NCBI GenBank assembly: GCA_011390055.1
Contig: JAABTC010000116.1
Span: 1 to 6,247 of the forward strand
DNA from: Burkholderiales bacterium
GTDB taxonomy: Bacteria > Pseudomonadota > Gammaproteobacteria > Burkholderiales > Burkholderiaceae_C
Direction of reading: 5' to 3'
Length of the DNA: 6,247 nucleotides
Made by a program: the position numbers and the translations under genes. This document shows, in pieces, positions 1-6,247 of the stretch (positions are counted from its first letter, which is position 1; each line of letters starts with the position of its first letter). The notes beneath the pieces are model-generated. The model saw only the letters and a list, made by a program, of their open reading frames with translations. It was not told the DNA's origin and searched no databases.

Positions 1-1114
<1,114 letters not shown>

Positions 1115-1125
1115 CGACCAATTCT

Positions 1126-1131
1126 AGGAGG
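1126..1131 (+). promoter_or_regulatory. Perfect AGGAGG (Shine-Dalgarno-like) without a well-placed start codon
   Basis: AGGAGG on the plus strand lies in the 47-bp gap between uvrD and the patatin gene. It ends 30 nt before the ATG at 1162, too far for normal initiation, and the nearest GTG (1133) is too close and opens only a very short frame ending at 1165. The patatin frame has no ATG, GTG or TTG between this box and 1162. It may be a chance match, or part of a leader bearing a short peptide whose TGA (1163-1165) overlaps the patatin ATG. Confidence 0.25.
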
Positions 1132-1161
1132 CGTGCGGCACGTTACCTGCTTGTCACGCAG

Positions 1162-2244
1162 ATGACGCACCATCCGGGCTTACGCATGAACTTCCTGCGC
1201 AGCCGCTCGACACCGATCAGCCTCGCTTTGCAAGGCGGCGGCGCACATGGCGCCTTCACTTGGGGTGTGCTCGACGCCCTGCTCGAGGACGGGCGCTTGC
1301 CGATCAGCGCGATCAGCGCAACCAGCGCCGGCGCCATGAATGCCGTTGCGCTGGCGCACGGTCTGTGCACAGGCGGCACCGACGGGGCACGCGAATCGCT
1401 GGCCAGGTTCTGGCGGGCCGTGGGCAACAGCGTGTCCTTCGATGGCCTGCTCGTCGGCAGCGCCGCAAGCCCCGGCTTTGCGCCGGCGGCCCGCATGTTC
1501 ATGCACTGGGCCAGCCTCATGTCGCCGCTGCAGCTCAATCCGCTGGGCCTGAACCCTCTGCGCGAATTGCTGACCCAGCAGATCGACTTCGAGCGCCTGC
1601 GCCAGGCCGATGCGATCCGGCTCTTCATCGCCGCCACGCATGCCAACAGCGGCCGCCTTCGCCTGTTCGAGAACGACGAACTCAGCGCTGAAGCGGTGCT
1701 CGCCTCGGCCTGCCTGCCCTCGCTGCAGCATGCCGTGACGATCGATGGGCAACCGTGGTGGGATGGTGGCTACAGCGCCAACCCGGCATTGTTTCCCTTG
1801 GTGCGCAGTGGCGTGCCGGACTTGCTGATCGTGATGCTGAGCCCACTGGTCTATGCCGCGGTGCCGACCGGTGCCGACGAAATCCGCGCCCGCGCTCTCG
1901 AATTCACCTTCAACGCTGCCTTTCTGCGCGAAGCCACCCTGCTGGCCGAGTCCTGCGCCACCGCGCGCAGCTCGCTGTGGCCGTTCGGCCGCCTGGAGCG
2001 GCGGCTGCTGCGCCTGCGCACGCACCTGATCGACGCCGAAGAAGCGCTGGCTGGCCTGAAGCAGGAGTCGCGACTGATCGCCCACCTGCCGTTCCTCGAG
2101 AGCCTGCGCGATCTGGGTCGCGAGCGGGCGCAACGCTGGCTGGCGACGGCGGGGCAACAGGTCGGACAACGCTCGAGCGCCGACCTGGCACGGTTGTTCG
2201 CGGCGCCTGGGCGCGAGCCACGGTCGTCCGCATCACCCCCATGA
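1162..2244 (+). CDS. Patatin-like phospholipase family protein
   Basis: Predicted cytosolic lipid acyl hydrolase using a Ser-Asp dyad; the true substrate cannot be told from sequence. The 360-residue product carries the patatin signatures in order: the glycine-rich oxyanion loop QGGGAHG (24-30), the nucleophile elbow ATSAG (53-57, Ser55) followed by AMNAV, and the DGG motif in WWDGGY (199-204, Asp201). The first Gly of the usual GxSxG is Ala53 here. There is no signal peptide or clear membrane segment. The C-terminal third (about 245-360) is rich in Arg, Leu and Ala and looks helical; its function is unknown. The ATG at 1162 is used; a second in-frame ATG at 1186 would remove eight residues, and neither has a Shine-Dalgarno sequence. 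It is divergent from uvrD and converges on the GGDEF-EAL gene 22 bp away, so it is probably monocistronic. Family call is firm, function is not. Confidence 0.9.
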   Translation: MTHHPGLRMNFLRSRSTPISLALQGGGAHGAFTWGVLDALLEDGRLPISAISATSAGAMNAVALAHGLCTGGTDGARESLARFWRAVGNSVSFDGLLVGSAASPGFAPAARMFMHWASLMSPLQLNPLGLNPLRELLTQQIDFERLRQADAIRLFIAATHANSGRLRLFENDELSAEAVLASACLPSLQHAVTIDGQPWWDGGYSANPALFPLVRSGVPDLLIVMLSPLVYAAVPTGADEIRARALEFTFNAAFLREATLLAESCATARSSLWPFGRLERRLLRLRTHLIDAEEALAGLKQESRLIAHLPFLESLRDLGRERAQRWLATAGQQVGQRSSADLARLFAAPGREPRSSASPP

Positions 2245-2250
2245 GGCCAG

Positions 2251-2266
2251 GCGCTGCGCCGAGCGC
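2251..2266. terminator. Short hairpin between convergent genes, possible weak bidirectional terminator
   Basis: GCGCT (2251-2255) pairs with AGCGC (2262-2266) around a 6-nt loop, in the 22-bp gap between the patatin and GGDEF-EAL stop codons. The position is right for a shared terminator, but the stem is only 5 bp and no T-run follows on either strand, so it may be chance in GC-rich DNA. Confidence 0.18.
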
Positions 2267-4192
2267 TCAGGCAACTTGTTCGAGCTGGGTGAACCAGGTG
2301 GTGGGGCTGGGTTTCGCTGCGCGAAAGCCGACGCGATCCTTGGCCCGTGCGCGCATGTACCCCGTGATCCAGCCCGCGAACTCCGCGCCCGGCATCGGGC
2401 GACTGAGCAGGTAGCCCTGGATCTGGTCGCAGCCGAGATTGCGCAGGGCGCGCGCTTGCGCACTGGTCTCGACCCCCTCGGCCACCACGCACATCTTCAT
2501 GCTGCGGCCGAGCGCAATCACCGCCGAGGCAATCGCCACGTCCTCTTCGTTGTCGGGCAGCGACTGGACGAAGGAGCGATCGATCTTCAGCGTGTCGATG
2601 TTGAAGCGCTTGATGTAGCTGAGCGACGAATGGCCGGTGCCGAAGTCGTCGATCGCCAGCCGCACGCCCATGCGGCGAAAATTTTCGAGCATGGCGCGGT
2701 TGGCCTCGTTGTCCTCCATCAGCAGCGACTCGGTCAGCTCGATCTCCAGGCGCTGCGGGTCGATGGTGTTCTCGCGCAGCGTGTCTTCGACCAGTGAAGC
2801 CAGGTACATGTGGCGGAACTGCCGCGCCGACAGGTTGACCGCCATGCGCACCGGCGGCAGGCCCATGCGGTCCCAGGCGGCGAGCTGTTCACAGGCGGCA
2901 CGGATCACCCAGGCACCCACCGGCAGGATCATCCCGGTGTCTTCGAGCACGCCGATGAAGCGGTCGGGCGAGACCAGGCCCTGGCCCGGGCGTTGCCAGC
3001 GCACCAGCGCTTCGACGCCCATCACCTTGCCGCAGCGCAGGTCGGCCTTGGGTTGAAAGTGGAGCACGAATTCCTGGCGCTCGATGGCGCGGCGCAGGCT
3101 GGTCTCGAGCGACATCCGCGCCGTGGCCGCTGCGTTCAGATCGTCGCTGAAAAAGCTGTAGGTGCCGCGCCCGAGCGATTTGGAGCGGTACATCGCCATG
3201 TCGGTGTGGCGGATCAGGCCATCCAGATCGACCTTGTCGTCCGGGTACATCGAGATGCCGATGCTGGCCGAGATCACGATCTCTTCCTCGCCGGCAATGA
3301 AGGGGGCGGTCAAGGCGTCGAGCATGCGCTGGGCCACATGCGCAGCGTCTTCCACGCTGCCGATCGCTTCGCAGATCACTGTGAACTCGTCGCCACCCAG
3401 CCGCGACAGCGTGTACGGCTCCTCGACCGGACGGAGCAGGGTGTCCACGCTGCGCAGGCATTGCGTCAAGACCTTGGTCACGTGCAACAGCAACTGGTCA
3501 CCGACCTCGTGTCCGAGACTGTCGTTGACCAGCTTGAAGCGGTCGAGGTCGAGGAACATCAAGGCCATCGGCAAGCCGCTGCGTTGTGCACGGGCCATCG
3601 ACTGGCTCAGCCGATCACGGAACAGCGCGCGATTCGGCAGCCCGGTGAGGCTGTCGAAGTTCGCCAGGTGGGCCAGGCGCTCCTGCGTTTGCGCGCGCTC
3701 GGCGGGATCGCGCAGGTGCACGATCGCTTGCGGGCCACCGGCCGTGCGCAGCAGCGTGATGCGCAGCGCCACCGGGCGCGGCGGCGCCTGATCCTGCTTC
3801 GCAAGCGCGGAGCCGTTGCAGAGCATGAAGGGGCCCTGGCCTGCCTCCTGCTGCAGAATGCCGGTGACCGCGGCACCCACCAGCGTGGCTTTGTCGACGC
3901 CAAACAAGGCACTTGCGACCGCGTTGCACGACAGCACGGTGCCGTCGGCTGCGCAAACCAGCAAGCCTTCGCTGGAATGCTCGAACAGGGCTTCGAAGCG
4001 ATGGTCGTTGGCCACAGCGGGCGCTCGATCCCGATCCCGGGCTGGCGCAGGTGTCATCGCGGGCTCGGGCTCGGGCTCGGGGGGCCGCGCTGCGTCGACC
4101 TTGGGCCTGGAGGCAAACCACTGGCTTACGGCATACCAGGGTCGAGGTGCCGTTGGACGACGGGCGGTCGCGAGCGAAGTCGGAAGGGCCAT
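2267..4192 (-). CDS. PAS-GGDEF-EAL protein, predicted cyclic-di-GMP phosphodiesterase (possibly bifunctional)
   Basis: Predicted soluble c-di-GMP signalling protein of 641 residues with no membrane segment. Order: a disordered Pro/Arg/Glu-rich N-terminus (about 1-62) with EPEPEP and RDRDR runs; a PAS-like domain (about 64-165, FEALFEHSSEGLLV); a GGDEF domain (about 172-350) with DSLTGLPNR (180-188), FLDLDRFKLVNDSLGH (213-228) and intact GGDEF (266-270); and an EAL domain (about 362-612). EAL active-site residues are all present: EALVR (394-398), N453 in NLSARQF, E488 in ELTES, D515-D516 in DDFGTG, K536 in LKIDRSF, E572 in AEGVE and Q592 before GYLLSRP. Phosphodiesterase activity to pGpG is therefore likely. 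The GGDEF domain could be a cyclase or a GTP-binding regulator; about ten extra residues precede its signature. The ATG at 4192 is used; the next in-frame Met is residue 46 (4057). Neither has a Shine-Dalgarno sequence. The PAS ligand is unknown. Divergent from guaC. Confidence 0.93.
   Translation of the reverse strand: MALPTSLATARRPTAPRPWYAVSQWFASRPKVDAARPPEPEPEPAMTPAPARDRDRAPAVANDHRFEALFEHSSEGLLVCAADGTVLSCNAVASALFGVDKATLVGAAVTGILQQEAGQGPFMLCNGSALAKQDQAPPRPVALRITLLRTAGGPQAIVHLRDPAERAQTQERLAHLANFDSLTGLPNRALFRDRLSQSMARAQRSGLPMALMFLDLDRFKLVNDSLGHEVGDQLLLHVTKVLTQCLRSVDTLLRPVEEPYTLSRLGGDEFTVICEAIGSVEDAAHVAQRMLDALTAPFIAGEEEIVISASIGISMYPDDKVDLDGLIRHTDMAMYRSKSLGRGTYSFFSDDLNAAATARMSLETSLRRAIERQEFVLHFQPKADLRCGKVMGVEALVRWQRPGQGLVSPDRFIGVLEDTGMILPVGAWVIRAACEQLAAWDRMGLPPVRMAVNLSARQFRHMYLASLVEDTLRENTIDPQRLEIELTESLLMEDNEANRAMLENFRRMGVRLAIDDFGTGHSSLSYIKRFNIDTLKIDRSFVQSLPDNEEDVAIASAVIALGRSMKMCVVAEGVETSAQARALRNLGCDQIQGYLLSRPMPGAEFAGWITGYMRARAKDRVGFRAAKPSPTTWFTQLEQVA
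4026..4078. repeat. Two short hexanucleotide tandem repeats in the linker of the GGDEF-EAL gene
   Basis: GGGCTC occurs three times head to tail at 4061-4078, and CGATCC twice at 4026-4037. Read on the minus strand they encode Glu-Pro and Arg-Asp dipeptide repeats in the disordered segment before the PAS domain. A 6-nt unit keeps the reading frame if copy number changes. Confidence 0.7.
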
Positions 4193-4225
4193 GGCATTCT
4201 GGAGCGCAGCCGTAGTCAGAATCTG

Positions 4226-4231
4226 ATTATC
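4226..4231 (-). promoter_or_regulatory. Possible -10 box for the GGDEF-EAL gene
   Basis: On the minus strand this reads GATAAT, five of six matches to TATAAT, and would give a 5' leader of about 26 nt before the ATG at 4192. A TTGCAC upstream sits only 14 nt away, shorter than the usual 16-18, and no better -35 box is visible. A weak or activator-dependent promoter is possible. Confidence 0.3.
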
Positions 4232-4244
4232 GACGGCGTATCGT

Positions 4245-4288
4245 TGTGCAACAGGGCTGCACATCAGGGGGCCAGTGCAGTGCTGCAC
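4245..4288. promoter_or_regulatory. Four GTGCA/TGCAC half-sites in two inverted repeats, candidate operator
   Basis: The 135-bp region between the divergent GGDEF-EAL gene and guaC contains TGTGCA-N7-TGCACA (4245-4263) and GTGCAG-N2-CTGCAC (4275-4288), both with perfect 6-bp arms. The two dyad centres are about 27-28 bp apart, between two and three helical turns. The word GCTGCAC also recurs directly at 4256 and 4282. This is the layout of a site for a dimeric regulator binding twice, placed to affect either gene. I do not recognise the motif, and it does not resemble the E. coli PurR operator. In RNA, 4257-4262 could also pair with 4275-4280 across a 12-nt loop. The repeats are seen directly; the operator role is inferred. 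Confidence 0.45.
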
Positions 4289-4310
4289 GGAATGGCCAAA
4301 CAAAGCCGCA

Positions 4311-4316
4311 TAGAAT
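4311..4316 (+). promoter_or_regulatory. Possible -10 box for guaC
   Basis: TAGAAT matches TATAAT at five of six positions and ends 11 nt before the guaC ATG at 4328. No good -35 hexamer lies 16-18 nt upstream. Transcription from here would begin about 5 nt before the start codon, giving a nearly leaderless message. That fits the lack of a Shine-Dalgarno sequence but is weak evidence alone. Confidence 0.25.
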
Positions 4317-4327
4317 TTCGCGAACCG

Positions 4328-5305
4328 ATGGAAATCTTCGACTACGACAACATCCTGTTGCTGCCGCGCCAGTGCCGGGTCGACAGCCGCGCCGAGTGCG
4401 ACACCTCGGTCGAGTTCGGTGGCCGGCGTTTCAAGCTGCCAGTGGTGCCGGCCAACATGAAGACGGTGCTCGACGAGGGCATCGCCGTGCAACTCGCGCG
4501 GAGCGGCCACTTCTACGTGATGCATCGCTTCGACCTGGACAGCGTGGCCTTTGCGCAGCGCATGCGCGAGCAAGGCCTGTTCGTCTCGATCAGCGCGGGC
4601 GTGAAGGACAGCGACATGCGCGTCATCGACCGCCTGGCGGCCGACGGCGTCGGCGCCGACTACATCACCATCGACATCGCCCACGGCCACGCCGAGAGCG
4701 TACGCCGCATGATCGAGTACATCAAGACCCGCCTGCCCAAGGTCTTCGTGGTCGCCGGCAACGTGGCCACGCCCGAGGCGGTGATCGACCTCGAGAACTG
4801 GGGCGCGGATTCGACCAAGGTCGGCGTCGGCCCGGGCAAGGTCTGCATCACCAAGCTGAAGACGGGCTTCGGTACCGGCGGCTGGCAGCTTTCGGCGCTC
4901 AAGTGGTGCGCCCGTGTGGCCACCAAGCCGATCGTCGCCGACGGTGGCATCCGCCACCACGGCGACATCGCCAAGAGCGTGCGCTTCGGCGCCGCGATGG
5001 TGATGATCGGTTCGCTGTTCGCCGGCCACGAGGAAAGCCCGGGCGCGACGGTCGAGGTCGACGGCAAGCTCTACAAGGAGTACTACGGCAGCGCCTCGGA
5101 CTTCAACAAGGGCGAGTACAAGCACGTCGAGGGCAAACGCATCCTGGAGCCGATCAAGGGCGCGCTGGCCGACACGCTGCGCGAGATGCGCGAGGACCTG
5201 CAAAGCTCGATCAGCTACGCCGGTGGCACCCAGCTCGCCGACCTGCGGCGCGTGAACTACGTGGTGCTCGGCGGCGAGAACGCGGGCGAGCACCTGTTCA
5301 TGTAG
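4328..5305 (+). CDS. guaC: GMP reductase, short bacterial form
   Basis: Catalyses NADPH-dependent reductive deamination of GMP to IMP and ammonia, recycling guanine nucleotides towards adenine nucleotides; a cytoplasmic TIM-barrel enzyme of the IMPDH/GMPR family. The 325-residue product follows the Bacillus-type GuaC closely from end to end: FDYDNILLLP (4-13), SRAECDTSV (20-28), LPVVPANMKT (37-46), YITIDIAHGH (112-121), FVVAGNVATPEA (140-151), the catalytic loop GVGPGKVCITK (166-176, Cys173), TGFGTGGWQL (179-188), IVADGGIR (202-209), MVMIGSLFAGHEESPG (224-239) and LQSSISYAGGT (291-301). Length, the absence of a CBS pair and the overall match argue against IMP dehydrogenase (about 490 residues). 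The ATG at 4328 aligns with the family start; an in-frame ATG at 4292 would add 12 residues that do not look conserved. No Shine-Dalgarno is visible. Divergent from the c-di-GMP gene and overlapping gor tail to tail by 8 bp. Confidence 0.95.
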   Translation: MEIFDYDNILLLPRQCRVDSRAECDTSVEFGGRRFKLPVVPANMKTVLDEGIAVQLARSGHFYVMHRFDLDSVAFAQRMREQGLFVSISAGVKDSDMRVIDRLAADGVGADYITIDIAHGHAESVRRMIEYIKTRLPKVFVVAGNVATPEAVIDLENWGADSTKVGVGPGKVCITKLKTGFGTGGWQLSALKWCARVATKPIVADGGIRHHGDIAKSVRFGAAMVMIGSLFAGHEESPGATVEVDGKLYKEYYGSASDFNKGEYKHVEGKRILEPIKGALADTLREMREDLQSSISYAGGTQLADLRRVNYVVLGGENAGEHLFM

Positions 5306-6247
5306 TCGCGTTCGCCGACGCCACGCCGTGCCGGCGCGTCGGTGTGCGCATCGTCACCAGTTCTTCGGCCGCCGTCGGGTGCACCGCCAGCGTCGCGTCG
5401 AGGTCGGCCTTCGTGGCACCCATCTGCAGCGCCACGCCCACCAGCTGGATCATTTCGCCGGCCTCGCTGCCGACGATGTGGCAGCCCAGCACGCGGTCGG
5501 TGTCGTGCTGCACCACCAGCTTCATCAGCATGCGTTCGCTGCTGCCCGCGAGCGTGGCCTTCATCGGCCTGAAGTCGACGCTGTAGACATCCACCCGGTC
5601 GTGCAGGGCCAGCGCCTGCGCTTCGGTCAGGCCGGCCGTGCCGACCTCGGGCGTCGTGAAGACGGCCGAGGGCACGATGGCCTGCGGGTGGTTGTGACCG
5701 ACGATCACGCTGCGCCCGCCGAACACATGGTCGGCAAAGGCATGCCCCTCGCGGATCGCCACCGGGGTGAGCTGGATGCGGCCGGTGACGTCGCCGACCG
5801 CGTGGATGTGCGGCACCGAGCTGCAACCGTGCTCGTCGACGACGATCGCGCCCTCGGCGTCGAGCTTGACGCCGGCCGCCTCCAGGCCGAGGCCCGCGCT
5901 GTGCGGCACCCGGCCGAGCGCGCGCAGCACCGCGTCGGCCTCGAGCAGGCTGCCGTTGTCCAGAGTGACGGCCAGGGCGCTCTCACGACGATCGATGCGT
6001 GACAAGGCCGCGCCCGTGTGAAAGCGGATGCCCTGCCCTTCGAGCTGGGCCTGCAGGTGCTCGCGCACCTCCTCGTCGAAACCCCGCAGCACGCGCGCCC
6101 CGCGCAACACCACACCGACCTCGGCGCCCAGGCGGCGCAACAGACAGGCGAACTCGAGCGCCACGTAACCGGCGCCCTGGACCACCACGCGCCGGGGCAG
6201 CTCGGGCCAGTGGAAGAGTTCGTTGGAGCTCGAGGCGAGTTCACCAC
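5298..6247 (-). CDS. gor: Glutathione-disulfide reductase, C-terminal part (cut by right edge)
   Basis: FAD-dependent enzyme that reduces glutathione disulfide with NADPH in the cytoplasm, maintaining thiol balance and peroxide defence. The frame runs from the stop at 5298 to the window edge: 315 residues of a protein normally near 450. Numbering from the first complete codon, it holds the NADPH-binding loop GAGYVALEFA (24-33), Arg48 and Arg54 in LRGARVLRGFD, which match the Arg pair gripping the NADPH 2'-phosphate in E. coli Gor, the second FAD motif HAVGDVTG (148-155), VPSAVFTTPEVGTAGLTE (191-208), FRPMKATLAG (225-234) and the C-terminal HPTAAEELVTMR (289-300), whose His289 and Glu294 form the active-site base pair. 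These separate it from lipoamide dehydrogenase and mercuric reductase. The N-terminal FAD domain with the redox CxxxxC lies beyond the edge and cannot be checked. Convergent with guaC; its start and promoter are not visible. Confidence 0.92.
   Translation of the reverse strand, partial: GELASSSNELFHWPELPRRVVVQGAGYVALEFACLLRRLGAEVGVVLRGARVLRGFDEEVREHLQAQLEGQGIRFHTGAALSRIDRRESALAVTLDNGSLLEADAVLRALGRVPHSAGLGLEAAGVKLDAEGAIVVDEHGCSSVPHIHAVGDVTGRIQLTPVAIREGHAFADHVFGGRSVIVGHNHPQAIVPSAVFTTPEVGTAGLTEAQALALHDRVDVYSVDFRPMKATLAGSSERMLMKLVVQHDTDRVLGCHIVGSEAGEMIQLVGVALQMGATKADLDATLAVHPTAAEELVTMRTPTRRHGVASANATT
5315..5342. terminator. GC-rich hairpin just after guaC, inside the gor 3' coding end
   Basis: CCGACGC (5315-5321) and GCGTCGG (5336-5342) form a perfect 7-bp stem with a 14-nt loop, starting 10 nt after the guaC stop codon. 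No T-run follows on the plus strand, so it is not a classic intrinsic terminator. It could end guaC transcripts or protect their 3' end, while also encoding part of the gor C-terminal tail. Confidence 0.25.

Noticed and set aside
4193..4327. A known purine riboswitch or PurR box upstream of guaC
   Set aside because: I see neither the conserved purine-aptamer core nor a PurR-like ACGCAAACGTTTGCGT palindrome; only the GTGCA repeats stand out.
4193..5293. A minus-strand extension of the GGDEF-EAL frame by 367 codons
   Set aside because: It lies antisense to guaC, which has full-length homology, and crosses the intergenic region. The extra sequence looks like shadow translation with no recognisable domain.
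2810..5305. A plus-strand frame open for 831 codons, continuous with guaC
   Set aside because: The part before 4328 runs antisense to the well-supported PAS-GGDEF-EAL gene and shows no family motif. Only the final 325 residues match GMP reductase. Long open antisense frames are common in GC-rich DNA.
4328..5305. IMP dehydrogenase instead of GMP reductase
   Set aside because: The length of 325 residues, the missing CBS domains and the close match to Bacillus-type GuaC throughout favour GMP reductase.

Overview
The window is GC-rich, tightly packed chromosomal DNA, most likely from a betaproteobacterium of the order Burkholderiales (Rubrivivax/Leptothrix/Methylibium-like). That placement is an inference from composition and from the flavour of the encoded proteins; there is no rRNA or other marker in the window. 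Nearly every base is coding. I see no mobile element, tRNA, CRISPR array or phage gene, and all five genes have similar base composition and codon use.

Layout: (1) the N-terminal 371 codons of the DNA repair helicase UvrD on the minus strand, cut by the left edge; (2) a 47-bp divergent gap; (3) a patatin-like phospholipase on the plus strand; (4) a 22-bp convergent gap; (5) a 641-residue PAS-GGDEF-EAL cyclic-di-GMP protein on the minus strand; (6) a 135-bp divergent intergenic region, the only real regulatory space here, with four GTGCA half-sites arranged as two inverted repeats; (7) guaC, the short-form GMP reductase, on the plus strand; (8) the C-terminal two thirds of glutathione-disulfide reductase (gor) on the minus strand. 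Gor overlaps the end of guaC tail to tail by 8 bp and is cut by the right edge.

The genes alternate in strand, so none shares an operon with another in view. The most suggestive pairing is the c-di-GMP protein back to back with GMP reductase. Its EAL domain has all the usual catalytic residues, so it should make pGpG, which other enzymes cut to GMP, and GMP reductase turns GMP into IMP. The shared control region between them could link second-messenger turnover with purine salvage, but this is a hypothesis from gene order.

No wholly new system is evident. The points most worth checking are the repeated half-sites at 4245-4288, an insertion just before the GGDEF signature, an Ala in place of the first Gly of the patatin nucleophile elbow, and the lack of Shine-Dalgarno sequences at all four visible starts.
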